From NCBI RefSeq assembly GCF_010550605.1, contig NZ_JAAGNI010000378.1, forward strand, positions 1 through 43,031: 43,031 nucleotides of DNA, given 5' to 3'. Position numbers and translations under genes: made by a program. Origin of the DNA: Streptomyces sp. SID9727 (GTDB lineage Bacteria > Actinomycetota > Actinomycetes > Streptomycetales > Streptomycetaceae). The notes beneath the pieces were generated by a model. It was not told the origin of the DNA. It saw only the letters and a program-made list of their open reading frames with translations, and made no database searches. Shown here in pieces: positions 32,395 to 40,484 of this stretch. The number at the start of each line of letters is the position of its first letter. The stretch's first letter is position 1.

Positions 32395-33690
32395 TCAGAC
32401 CTCGTCGCGGACCAGCGCGAGCAGCCGGTCCAGTACCCGGGGTCCGCCCGCGCGCAGCCCGTCGTGCTCGAACTCGTCGGTCACCCAGGTGCGCAGCCCC
32501 CGGATCGCGGCGGCGGTGCGCAGCGCGTGGGCGGTGTCCACGTACATGTCGTCGTGGTAGACGGCGGCGGCCACCGGGACCTCGTTGGCGGCCAGGCGCT
32601 CGGGGTCGTACAGCGGCTCCCAGTCGGCGCGGGCGGCGAGGAGCTCGGCGGCCTCGCGCAGCGGGCGCAGTGCGGGGTCCACCTCGAAGTGCCACGGGTG
32701 GATGGACTCGCCCGTGAACAGGACCGGTCCGTCGCCCGCGAGGGCTGCCGCAGCGTCGAACCGCGGGAACTCGGCCCGTACCCGCTCGGCGGCCCAGTCC
32801 GTGGGGCGCCCGCCCTGGCCGTAGATGGCCTCGTGCATGAGGGCGTACAGGGGGTGTCCGGCGAAGGAGGTCGCCGCGCGCATCGCCTCCTGGAAGGTGT
32901 CGGAGAGCTCGGTGCCGTGCGGGGTGCGGACGAAGGCGTTCTCCAGGAGGTAGTGCAGCTGGTGGCTGCCGCTGCCGCCGCCGAGCATGATGCCGAGGGA
33001 CTGGAAGCTCTCGGGCGTCAGCCGGTGCCCGGCGCTCTCGGGGCGGTGCTCCGCGAGGTGAGCGGTGATCTCCCGGGCGCGTTCGACGTCCTGCGGGTAG
33101 CGGGCGTAGTGCGCGGCGACCTTGCGTTCGACGCGGGGGTACGCGGCCCGGTAGACGTCGTCCGCGTGGGCGTCGAGGGACGGCAGACCGCCGGTGATCA
33201 GGACGGTGTTCAGACCCTCGGGGGCGGCCGAGAGGTAGCGGACGGCGCAGAAGCCGCCGAAGGACTGGCCGAGAACGGTCCAGGGCGCGCCGTCGGTCAG
33301 CCTCCGGCGGATGAACTCGCAGTCCCGCACGATGCTGTCCGCGCGGAAGTGGCCGAGGTAGTCGGCCTGCTCGCGCGGCCCGCCCCGCAGCGGCAGGGTC
33401 TGCCGGTTGGCCGGGGTGGACAGACCGGTACCGCGCTGGTCGAGCAGGAGCACCCGGAACTCCCGCACCGCCCGCCCGAGCCATGCCTCCGCGCCGGTGA
33501 AGCGCCGGGCACCGAAGCCGGGACCGCCCTCCAGATACAGCAGCCAGGGCAGCTCCTGGCCGGCCTTGGACGCGGCCACCACTTCCCGGCCGAAGACCTC
33601 GATCTGCTCACCGCCGGGGTCGGCGTGGTCGAGCGGGACGGCGAAGCGGTGATCGGTGAGGACGAGGCCGGGCTGCCGGTAGCTGTTCAA
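32395..33690 (-). CDS. S33 alpha/beta-hydrolase peptidase (proline iminopeptidase-like)
   Basis: A 431-aa cytoplasmic enzyme that starts with TTG 33690, supported by AGGAG exactly five bases upstream. It has the oxyanion motif GGPG (55-58), DQRGTG (84-89), the nucleophile S143 in GQSFGG and the late histidine in EFEHDG. The ~140-residue cap domain between ~165 and 330 is typical of S33 aminopeptidases, which remove N-terminal proline or other residues. Substrate preference is not readable. No operon partner; it is divergent from the OpuC-type ATPase gene. Confidence 0.9.
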   Translation of the reverse strand: MNSYRQPGLVLTDHRFAVPLDHADPGGEQIEVFGREVVAASKAGQELPWLLYLEGGPGFGARRFTGAEAWLGRAVREFRVLLLDQRGTGLSTPANRQTLPLRGGPREQADYLGHFRADSIVRDCEFIRRRLTDGAPWTVLGQSFGGFCAVRYLSAAPEGLNTVLITGGLPSLDAHADDVYRAAYPRVERKVAAHYARYPQDVERAREITAHLAEHRPESAGHRLTPESFQSLGIMLGGGSGSHQLHYLLENAFVRTPHGTELSDTFQEAMRAATSFAGHPLYALMHEAIYGQGGRPTDWAAERVRAEFPRFDAAAALAGDGPVLFTGESIHPWHFEVDPALRPLREAAELLAARADWEPLYDPERLAANEVPVAAAVYHDDMYVDTAHALRTAAAIRGLRTWVTDEFEHDGLRAGGPRVLDRLLALVRDEV

Positions 33691-33795
33691 GGGTGCTCCT
33701 GGATCGGACGGTTCCCGGACAGTTCAGCACACCGGTGTGCCCCGGACGGTCGCGGCCCGTGTGCGGCTTGGACACCGGACTCCTACGGTGCTCTC

Positions 33796-34959
33796 ATGAT
33801 CCGGTTCGAGCAGGTCGGCAAGGTCTATCCGGACGGCACGACCGCGGTGGACGCGCTGTCGTTCGAGGTCGCCGAGGGAGAACTGGTCACCCTGGTGGGC
33901 CCTTCGGGCTGCGGCAAGACGACCACGATGATGATGGTGAACCGGCTGATCGAACCCACCTCGGGCCGCATCCTGGTGGACGGCAGGGACATCATGACGA
34001 CCGACCCGGTGAAGCTGCGGCGGGGCATCGGCTACGTCATCCAGCAGGTGGGGCTCTTCCCGCACCGGACGGTCCTCGACAACACCGCGACCGTGCCGGC
34101 GCTCGTCGGCTGGAAGCGCTCCAGGGCCCGGGAGCGGGCGGCCGAGCTGCTGGATCTGGTGGGCCTCGACCCGTCGGTGTACGGCTCCCGCTACCCCGCG
34201 CAGCTCTCCGGTGGCCAGCGCCAGCGCGTCGGCGTGGCGCGGGCCCTCGCCGCCGACCCGCCGGTGCTCCTGATGGACGAGCCGTTCGGCGCGGTGGACC
34301 CGGTGGTGCGCGAGCGGCTGCAGAACGAATTCCTCAAGCTCCAGTCGAGGGTGAGGAAGACGGTTCTGATGGTCACCCACGACATCGAGGAGGCGGTGCG
34401 GATGGGTGACCGGATCGCGGTGTACGGGCAGGGGCGCATCGAGCAGTTCGACACCCCGGCCGCGGTGCTCGGCGCGCCCGCGACCCCGTACGTGGCGGAG
34501 TTCGTCGGCGCTGACCGGGGGCTGAAGCGGCTGTCGGTCACCGCGATCGAACCGGCCGACCTGGAGCAGCCGCCGGTGGCCCGCCTGGACGAACCGGCGG
34601 GGGTGGCGGCGGCCCGCCTCGGCGCGGCCGGCGCGCGCTGGGCGGTCGTGCTGAACGGGGCGGGCGAGCTGCACGGCTGGGTGGCGGCGGACGCGCTGCG
34701 GATCGCCGGGGACCAGGGCACGGTGGGCGAGCTGGCCCGCCGGATGGACGCCTGGGTGCCGGTGGGCGCGCCGTTGAAGCGGGCGTTCAGCGAGATGCTC
34801 CAGCGGGACGCGGGGTGGATCGCGGTCCTGGACGGGGCGCGGTTCCTCGGGGTGCTGACCCCGGCGAAGCTCCACGAGGCCCTGCGGCGTTCGGTGGACG
34901 CGGACGCGCAGGGCGTGGGGCGCGACGAGGTGGGGTTCGACTCGGTGGCGGATGCCTGA
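33796..34959 (+). CDS. OpuCA/ProV-type osmoprotectant ABC ATPase
   Basis: A 387-aa ATPase: Walker A GPSGCGKTT (about 35-43), the family motif IQQVGLFPHRTVLDN, signature LSGGQRQR, Walker B VLLMDEPFGAVD, and a C-terminal region of CBS-like units (~260-370) that sense ionic strength in such proteins. It would drive uptake of glycine betaine, choline or carnitine-like compounds. Unusually, it is on the opposite strand from its likely permease and binding-protein genes (36217-38545), with a serine hydrolase between. A TACGGT -10-like hexamer (33784-33789) six bases before ATG 33796 may give a leaderless mRNA, but no matching -35 is visible. Confidence 0.92.
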   Translation: MIRFEQVGKVYPDGTTAVDALSFEVAEGELVTLVGPSGCGKTTTMMMVNRLIEPTSGRILVDGRDIMTTDPVKLRRGIGYVIQQVGLFPHRTVLDNTATVPALVGWKRSRARERAAELLDLVGLDPSVYGSRYPAQLSGGQRQRVGVARALAADPPVLLMDEPFGAVDPVVRERLQNEFLKLQSRVRKTVLMVTHDIEEAVRMGDRIAVYGQGRIEQFDTPAAVLGAPATPYVAEFVGADRGLKRLSVTAIEPADLEQPPVARLDEPAGVAAARLGAAGARWAVVLNGAGELHGWVAADALRIAGDQGTVGELARRMDAWVPVGAPLKRAFSEMLQRDAGWIAVLDGARFLGVLTPAKLHEALRRSVDADAQGVGRDEVGFDSVADA

Positions 34960-34979
34960 GGACGCGCCCCGGTGGCCGG

Positions 34980-36128
34980 TCAGGCGGCCGCGGCGTACTG
35001 CCAGAAGTCGCGCATCGACCGCGGCGGAGTGGGGCCGGTCAGTTCCACCTGGGTGAGCATGATCGCGACTGTGCCCGTGGCCGGGACGATGTGCGCCGTG
35101 GTGCCGGTGCCGCCGACCCAGCCGTAGCGTCCCGGCACGTTCCACGGGGCGGTCCTGTCGATGTCCACCGAGCCGCCGAAGCCCCAGCCCTGTCCCTCGG
35201 TGAACAGCCCGCTCGCCTCGCGCTGCGCGGGGGTCAGGTGGTCCGTCGTCATCTGCCGCACCGATGCGGACGTCAGCAGGCTCTTGCCGCCTACTGTGCC
35301 CTCGTCGAGCAGCATGCGGGCGAAGGCGTACAGGTCGTCCGCGGTGGAGACCAGGCCGCCGGCGCCGGACGGGAAGTCCGGCATGCCGCTCCACTGCCCG
35401 GCCGGGGTGTCGATCAGCTCCAGCCCGCCGTCCGCGGTGGGCCTGTACAGCGCGGTGAAGCGGCCGAGCTTGTCCGCCGGGACCGCGAAGCCGGTGTCCC
35501 TCATGCCGAGCGGGGCGAAGATCCGCTCGGCGAGGAACTCCGGCAGCGACTGCCCGGCGACCCGGGCGATGAGCACGCCCAGGATGTCGGAGCAGGTGTT
35601 GTACAGCCACTCCTGGCCCGGCTGGGAGAGCAGTGGGATGCGCGCGAGCGTCTCCATCCAGGCGTCCGGGGGAAGGACGCCGCGCTGCAGCGGCGAGCCC
35701 TGCTTCAGCTCGCCGAAGAGGAGGCGGACGGCGGGCAGCGAGAAGTCGGACGGGAATCCGTACCCGGCGCGCGACGTCATGAGGTCGAGGAGGGTGATGG
35801 GGCGGGACGCCGGGACCACGTCGTCCGCCGGGCCGTCCGGGGTGCGCACGACGACGGGTGCCGCCAGCTCGGGCAGCCAGGGGGCGACCGGGTCGGCCAG
35901 CGCGATCCGCCCGTCCTCGACCAGCATCATGGCCGCGGCGGCCGTGACCGGCTTGGTGAGCGAGGCGATCCGGAAGACCGAGTCCCGGGCCATCGGCGCG
36001 CCGTCGTCCGTGCCCGCGCCGCCCGCCGCCACCACGTCCGCGTGACCGCCGCGCGCCACGAGGCCCACGGCGCCGGGGACCGATCCGTCGCGGACCTGTT
36101 GGTCGAGTACTTCGCGCAGGGTGCTCAT
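34980..36128 (-). CDS. Serine hydrolase, beta-lactamase class C/esterase fold
   Basis: A 382-aa beta-lactamase-fold protein. The SxxK nucleophile/base pair is S56-L-T-K59 and the tyrosine motif is Y176-N-T, with threonine in the place of the usual asparagine of YxN. A late GWVGGTGTTAHI stands in the KTG position. No signal peptide is seen, so the enzyme is probably cytosolic and an esterase or D-peptidase rather than a drug-resistance lactamase. Start at ATG 36128; a longer in-frame ATG at 36161 has no ribosome-binding site. It follows the OpuC-type genes in the same direction 88 bases away, and is convergent with the ATPase gene. Confidence 0.88.
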   Translation of the reverse strand: MSTLREVLDQQVRDGSVPGAVGLVARGGHADVVAAGGAGTDDGAPMARDSVFRIASLTKPVTAAAAMMLVEDGRIALADPVAPWLPELAAPVVVRTPDGPADDVVPASRPITLLDLMTSRAGYGFPSDFSLPAVRLLFGELKQGSPLQRGVLPPDAWMETLARIPLLSQPGQEWLYNTCSDILGVLIARVAGQSLPEFLAERIFAPLGMRDTGFAVPADKLGRFTALYRPTADGGLELIDTPAGQWSGMPDFPSGAGGLVSTADDLYAFARMLLDEGTVGGKSLLTSASVRQMTTDHLTPAQREASGLFTEGQGWGFGGSVDIDRTAPWNVPGRYGWVGGTGTTAHIVPATGTVAIMLTQVELTGPTPPRSMRDFWQYAAAA

Positions 36129-36216
36129 CGCTCCGCCTTCTCCGGTGGGTGGTGTCGACATACTGACCGGTGCGGCGGCGCGGATTCATCGGTCCACGCC
36201 GGGCGGCTCCGCGGTC

Positions 36217-37188
36217 TCAGTCCTTCTCGCCGGGGAGCAGGTGCTCGGAGCGCAGATAGGCGCGGGCCACGTCCTCGGGGAGCCGTCGCCGGCTGTCCAC
36301 CTGTTCGTTGAGCCGGGCCAGGTCTGCGGTGGTGAGGACGGTGTTCAGCTTGCCGAGGGCCTTGCGCACGCCTTCGCCGCCGGCGCGGGCCCGGTTGACG
36401 ACGGGGACGAGGTAGTCGGCGTTCTGCAGGTGCTTGTCGTCGGCGAGGAGGACGAGACCGAAGTCGTCCAGCGTGGCGTCGGTGGTGGTGGTCAGCACCA
36501 TCTGGTCGCGGCCGCTCTGCACGGCTTGCTTGGCCTGCGTGGTGCCGACGCCCTTGGGGTCGACGGCGGTGATGTCGATGCCGTACGTCTTCTTGAGGCC
36601 GGGCGCGCAGTACGGGCGCTGGACGCACTCGTCGCCGGCCGCGAGGCGTACGGGCAGTCCCGAGCGGCCGAGGTCGCCGAGCGTCTTCAGGTGGTGCTCG
36701 CGGGCGTAGGCGGCGGTGACGGCGAAGGCGTTCTGGTCGACGGCCCTTCCGGGGTCGAGGACGGTGAGCCCGCGCGGTGCGGCCAGGGCGCGCAGGGCCT
36801 TCATGGTGGCGGCGAGGTCGGGCGAGCCGACGGGGGCGGCGTCGGCGCCGTGCTCCTTGGCATTGAGCCAGTCGGCGAAGGTGGCCGCGTATTCGGGGAC
36901 CACGTCGATCTGGCCGTTCTCGAGGGCGGGTTCGTAGATCTCCCGGTTGGTGACGGAGATGATCTTGGTGGAGTATCCGGCGCGGTCCAGCAGCAGGGCG
37001 TACATCTGGGCGAGGAGGTCGCTCTCGGTGAACCCGGCTGAGCCGATGGTCAGGTGCTTGCTGTCGCCGGGCGGGGCGGTGACCGCGCCCTGGTTCTCCA
37101 GCGTCGGGCCGGTGGTGCAGGCGGTGGCCGCCAGCAGCAGGAGCGCGGCGAGCGGGCGGCCCGTCCGGAGGCGGGCTCCGGCCCTCAC
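36217..37188 (-). CDS. OpuCC/ProX-type osmoprotectant-binding lipoprotein
   Basis: A 323-aa lipoprotein: basic N-terminus, hydrophobic helix and lipobox ATAC with C24. The type 2 periplasmic-binding fold of the quaternary-ammonium family is shown by HLTIGSAGFTESDLLAQMYA (about 45-64) and IDVVPEYAATFADWLN (about 93-108). It would present betaine-like solutes to the adjacent permeases. GTG 37188 overlaps the upstream permease stop (GTGA), so it is translationally coupled. Confidence 0.93.
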   Translation of the reverse strand: MRAGARLRTGRPLAALLLLAATACTTGPTLENQGAVTAPPGDSKHLTIGSAGFTESDLLAQMYALLLDRAGYSTKIISVTNREIYEPALENGQIDVVPEYAATFADWLNAKEHGADAAPVGSPDLAATMKALRALAAPRGLTVLDPGRAVDQNAFAVTAAYAREHHLKTLGDLGRSGLPVRLAAGDECVQRPYCAPGLKKTYGIDITAVDPKGVGTTQAKQAVQSGRDQMVLTTTTDATLDDFGLVLLADDKHLQNADYLVPVVNRARAGGEGVRKALGKLNTVLTTADLARLNEQVDSRRRLPEDVARAYLRSEHLLPGEKD

Positions 37189-37871
37189 GCGGGCTCCTCC
37201 GCCGCGCGCAGCCCGAACCGCCGCGGTGCGAACCGCTGGGCCGCCTCGAAGACCCCCTCGACGACCAGAGCGAACGCGGCGACCAGGACCGCTCCGGCGA
37301 CCACCTGCGGGGTGGAGGCGAGGTTGAACCCGGCGGTGATGATGCGCCCGAGCCCTCCGCCGCCCGCGAGGGCCGCGATGGTGGCCGTGGCGACGAGCTG
37401 GACGGCGGCGATGCGCACTCCGGTGAGGATGAGGGGCAGGGCGAGTGGCACCTCGACCTGGAGGAGCAGTTGGCGGCCCGTCATGCCCATGCCCCGGGCG
37501 GCCCGGACGACGTCCTGGTCGACCTCGCGCATGCCGACGTAGGCGTTGGTGAGCAGCGGGGGCACGGCGAACAGGACGAGCGCCACGATGGTCGGGCCCT
37601 CCCCCCAGCGGCCGACCGGGGTGAGCAGGAGGAGCACCAGGACGGCGAAGGTGGGCACGGCGCGCCCGACGTTGGAGATGTTGACGGCGAGCGCGCCGCC
37701 CTTGCCGATGTGGCCGAGAAACAGGGCGACGGGCAGCGCGATGAGACAGCTGACCAGAAGGCAGACGACGGTGAGGTAGAGGTGCTGGCCGAGCCGGGCC
37801 CAGATGCCGTCCTGGCCGTGCCAGTGCGCGGTGGTGGTGAGCCAGGACCAGGCGTCCGCCAGGGTGTTCAC
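37185..37871 (-). CDS. OpuC-type ABC permease subunit
   Basis: About 228 aa, six-helix permease of the betaine/choline family with the EAA coupling loop near ARGMGMTGRQLLLQVEVPLALPLI. GTG 37871 is chosen over an in-frame GTG 18 bases upstream because GAGGAG lies six bases before it and it overlaps the preceding stop as GTGA. It is paired with the homologous permease upstream to form a heterodimeric channel. Confidence 0.92.
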   Translation of the reverse strand: MNTLADAWSWLTTTAHWHGQDGIWARLGQHLYLTVVCLLVSCLIALPVALFLGHIGKGGALAVNISNVGRAVPTFAVLVLLLLTPVGRWGEGPTIVALVLFAVPPLLTNAYVGMREVDQDVVRAARGMGMTGRQLLLQVEVPLALPLILTGVRIAAVQLVATATIAALAGGGGLGRIITAGFNLASTPQVVAGAVLVAAFALVVEGVFEAAQRFAPRRFGLRAAEEPA

Positions 37872-38545
37872 GACCGGCTCCTCGTCCACGGGGTGAGCAG
37901 GCGTTGCAGCAGCAGGAGGAGCAGGTCGGCGGCGACCGCGATGACGACGCAGAGGACGGACGCGGTGAGCACCTGGGCCTTGAAGTAGGTGTTCATCCCG
38001 GCGTAGATGAGGTTGCCGAGGCCGCCGTAGCCGACGATGGCGCCGATGGTGACCAGGGAGACCGCGGAGACGGTCGCGATGCGCAGCCCGGCCATGGCGG
38101 CGGGCAGGGCGAGCGGGAGTTCCACCGCGACGAGCAGCCGTACGGGGCCGTAGCCCATGCCGCGGGCGGCCTGCCGGGTGTCCTCGGGTACGGCGCGCAG
38201 CCCGGCGAGGATGTTGCGTACGAGCAGGGTCAGCGAGTACAGGACGAGTCCGGCGACGACGAGCGAGGCGGAGAGTCCGTACACCGGCAGCAGCAGCGAG
38301 AACATGGCGAGCGACGGGATCGTGTACAGGATCGTCGTCACGCCGAGCACGGGCCCGGCGGCCCAGTGCCAGCGGCGGGCGGCGAGGGCGAGCGGCAGGG
38401 CGAGGACGAGGCCGATGAGCACGGACACCGCGGTGAGCTGCACATGTTGCAACGCCGCTTCCCAGAGGATGTGGCGCCGGGTGCTGAGGTAGGCGCCGCA
38501 GACCCAGTCATTGCGCGCGAGGCAGTCGTCGGGGGGCGCGGTCAC
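37868..38545 (-). CDS. OpuC-type ABC permease subunit (first gene of operon)
   Basis: A ~225-aa permease homologous to the next gene, with an EAA loop (ARGMGYGPVRLLVAVELPLALPAAM) and the C-terminal segment GYGGLGNLIYAGMNTY. Start set at GTG 38545 (VTAPPDDCLARNDWVCG); the hydrophobic core begins soon after, and a longer frame upstream would cross the hairpin at 38564-38591. It heads the permease-permease-binding protein run and lies after the terminator of the alpha/beta-hydrolase gene. Confidence 0.88.
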   Translation of the reverse strand: MTAPPDDCLARNDWVCGAYLSTRRHILWEAALQHVQLTAVSVLIGLVLALPLALAARRWHWAAGPVLGVTTILYTIPSLAMFSLLLPVYGLSASLVVAGLVLYSLTLLVRNILAGLRAVPEDTRQAARGMGYGPVRLLVAVELPLALPAAMAGLRIATVSAVSLVTIGAIVGYGGLGNLIYAGMNTYFKAQVLTASVLCVVIAVAADLLLLLLQRLLTPWTRSRS

Positions 38546-38563
38546 CCGTCCATTGCAGCCCGC

Positions 38564-38591
38564 ACGGCCGGGACGCGCGCGTCCGGGCCGT
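38564..38591 (-). terminator. Terminator of the PadR-hydrolase operon
   Basis: A 14-bp hairpin-capable inverted repeat (38564-38577 with 38578-38591, one mismatch) starts 28 bases past the hydrolase stop and precedes the OpuC-type operon. Confidence 0.65.
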
Positions 38592-38619
38592 CCGATCGGG
38601 GGGCCGCCGCGCCCACGGG

Positions 38620-39321
38620 TCAGGAGGCGGCGGCGGCCTTGTCGAGAACGGCGGCCAGTTCGTCCGGGCGGGAGAACATCGGCCAGTGGCCGGTGTCCAT
38701 GGTGATCAGCTCCCACCGCTCGCTCGTCAGCAGCCGGGCCACGTCCTCGCCCGGCTCCGGTCCGTCGAGGAGGCACTTGACGTACGTCGCCGGCAGCTCG
38801 GCGAGCGGGCGGTCCAGGACGGCCGGATCGGCCAGGGCGGCGCCGGGGTGGGGCGTCGCGCCCTTCCGGAACCGTGCGATCTGCTCGCCGGTCAGCTCCT
38901 GGTCCTCGAACTCATCGGCTTCCGGTACGGCCCAGAGGCCGCCGTTCGCGTCGAGCTGCCCCTGGAGCGCGGCCGGCCCCTGCCACCACGCGGAGACGAA
39001 CGACTCGCCGTCGGCGGGGACGGAGGCGTCCACGAAGACGACTCGGGCCGTCCGGTCGCCCAGACGCTCGGCGGCCTGTCCCACCGGGATTCCGGAGTAG
39101 CTGTGGCCGACCAGGACGACGTCGCGCAGGTCCAGGCGTTCCACTTCCGCGACGATGTCGGTCACATGGGTCTGCCGGCCGACCGGCCGCTCCCGCTTCC
39201 CGCCGAGTCCGGACAGGGTCAGCGGGTGGGCGCCGTGTCCGGCCGCGCGAAGCGCCGGCACCACCTCGTCCCACGCGGACTCGTCCAGCCAGGCACCTGC
39301 CACCAGTACGAAATCAGTCAT
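38620..39321 (-). CDS. Alpha/beta-hydrolase (EstC-like)
   Basis: A 233-aa hydrolase from ATG 39321. The nucleophile is S74 in VGHSYSG and the catalytic histidine is probably in MDTGHWPMF near the C-terminus. It resembles the small esterase group (salicylate-esterase and hydroxynitrile-lyase-like). Its start is nine bases after the PadR stop, so the two form an operon and the regulator may govern it. Substrate unknown. Confidence 0.88.
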   Translation of the reverse strand: MTDFVLVAGAWLDESAWDEVVPALRAAGHGAHPLTLSGLGGKRERPVGRQTHVTDIVAEVERLDLRDVVLVGHSYSGIPVGQAAERLGDRTARVVFVDASVPADGESFVSAWWQGPAALQGQLDANGGLWAVPEADEFEDQELTGEQIARFRKGATPHPGAALADPAVLDRPLAELPATYVKCLLDGPEPGEDVARLLTSERWELITMDTGHWPMFSRPDELAAVLDKAAAAS

Positions 39322-39330
39322 GGCCGGACC

Positions 39331-39939
39331 CTAGCGGTGAGGTCCGACAACGTCTTCGGACCGCGTCGCGCCGCCCATCGTCCGGGCGTGCGAACGGAGT
39401 TCCAGGACCTCCAGCACGCGCCCGCACCAGCACAGGTTCTCCTCCTCGAAGGACCGGCCGCGCATCAGGGTGAGATAGGGGCCGACCCGGTCGGTCTCCG
39501 CGAGGAACGCCGCCTCGTCGCGGCCGTCGAGCAGGCGCAGGCGAAGCCGTTCGTAGCGGGCGAGCTTGGCGCGCGCCCACTCCATGCGCTCCTCGACCGA
39601 GGCGCGTACCGCGCCGGGGTCGCCCACGTCCACGGCCTGGATCATCACGAGCAGTTCGTCCCGGATCGCCGTGGGCCGGGGCGCCTCGGCGGTGAACGCG
39701 CCGAGCGTGTCGCGGCCGGCCTGTGTCAGCGTGAAGAGCCGCTTGTTCGGCCGGCGCACCTGCTCGACCACACGCGCCTCGATCAGACCGTCCTCGGCGA
39801 GCCGGTCCAGGTCCCGGTAGAGCTGCTGGGGGGTGGCCGACCAGAAGTTCGCCACCGACACGTCGAAGACCTTCGCCAGGTCGTATCCGGACGCCTCGCC
39901 TTCGAGCAAGGCTGCCAGGACCGCGTACTTGAGGGACAT
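39331..39939 (-). CDS. PadR-family transcriptional regulator
   Basis: A 202-aa regulator from ATG 39939. The N-terminal winged helix (~1-78; LLEGEASGYDLAKVF, LYRDLDRLAEDGLIEAR) and C-terminal helical domain (~90-175) are standard for the long PadR class. These usually repress a nearby transporter or enzyme in response to a small ligand. It heads the operon with the alpha/beta-hydrolase, and the divergent gap of 70 bases to the SnoaL-like gene would hold its operator; there a direct repeat ATGT-gatta-ATGT (39958-39970) is seen but no clear palindrome. Confidence 0.93.
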   Translation of the reverse strand: MSLKYAVLAALLEGEASGYDLAKVFDVSVANFWSATPQQLYRDLDRLAEDGLIEARVVEQVRRPNKRLFTLTQAGRDTLGAFTAEAPRPTAIRDELLVMIQAVDVGDPGAVRASVEERMEWARAKLARYERLRLRLLDGRDEAAFLAETDRVGPYLTLMRGRSFEEENLCWCGRVLEVLELRSHARTMGGATRSEDVVGPHR

Positions 39940-40009
39940 CTGGACACGCTAGCACCCATGTGATTAATGTCGTTCGCACCTATTCAACAAATTGACTATG
40001 GAGGCTGGG

Positions 40010-40402
40010 ATGCTCGCTTTCCGCGAGGCGGTCGAGGCGCACGACCTGGCGGCGGCCGAGGCCGCACTGGCCGATGACGTCGTCTTCACCAGCCCGGTGG
40101 CGTTCAAGCCCTACGCGGGAAAACCGGTCACGGCCGCGATCCTGCGGGCCGTCTCGGAGGTGTTCGGGGACTTCCGCTACGTACGGGAGATGGCGAGCCC
40201 CGACGGGCGGGACCACGCACTCGTCTTCACCGCGAAGGTCGGCGACCGGGAGATCACCGGTTGCGACTTCCTGCACCTGAATGACGAGGGCCTGATCGAC
40301 GACCTCGTGGTGATGGTCCGCCCCTTGTCGGCCGCCCAGGCGCTGGCCGCGGAGATGGGGGCACGGTTCGAGCGGATCAGCCGGGAAGCGGCGGCGGGCT
40401 GA
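40010..40402 (+). CDS. SnoaL/NTF2-like protein
   Basis: A 130-aa single-domain protein with the cone-shaped NTF2-like pattern: N-terminal helix (LAFREAVEAHDLAAAEAAL), then strands with DDVVFTSPV and VGDREITGCDFLHL. The start is ATG 40010, five bases after GGAGG (40000-40004), in place of earlier TTG or ATG candidates. SnoaL-like proteins include polyketide cyclases, isomerases and many of unknown role. It is divergent from PadR and may be part of that regulon. Confidence 0.87.
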   Translation: MLAFREAVEAHDLAAAEAALADDVVFTSPVAFKPYAGKPVTAAILRAVSEVFGDFRYVREMASPDGRDHALVFTAKVGDREITGCDFLHLNDEGLIDDLVVMVRPLSAAQALAAEMGARFERISREAAAG

Positions 40403-40484
40403 CCGGCCGGGCGGGCGGCGGGAAGCGCGTCGGGCCGGGCGCCATCGCGGTGTCCGGCACGAGGCGTGGGCGTATTGTCCGTTT

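Noticed and set aside
33784..33796. A leaderless promoter for the OpuCA-type ATPase
   Set aside because: The -10-like TACGGT is well placed, but no -35 is found at 16-19 bases upstream, so it is mentioned only within the gene entry.
34980..36128. Beta-lactam resistance enzyme
   Set aside because: No signal peptide, and the YxN asparagine is replaced by threonine; an esterase-like or peptidase function is more likely.
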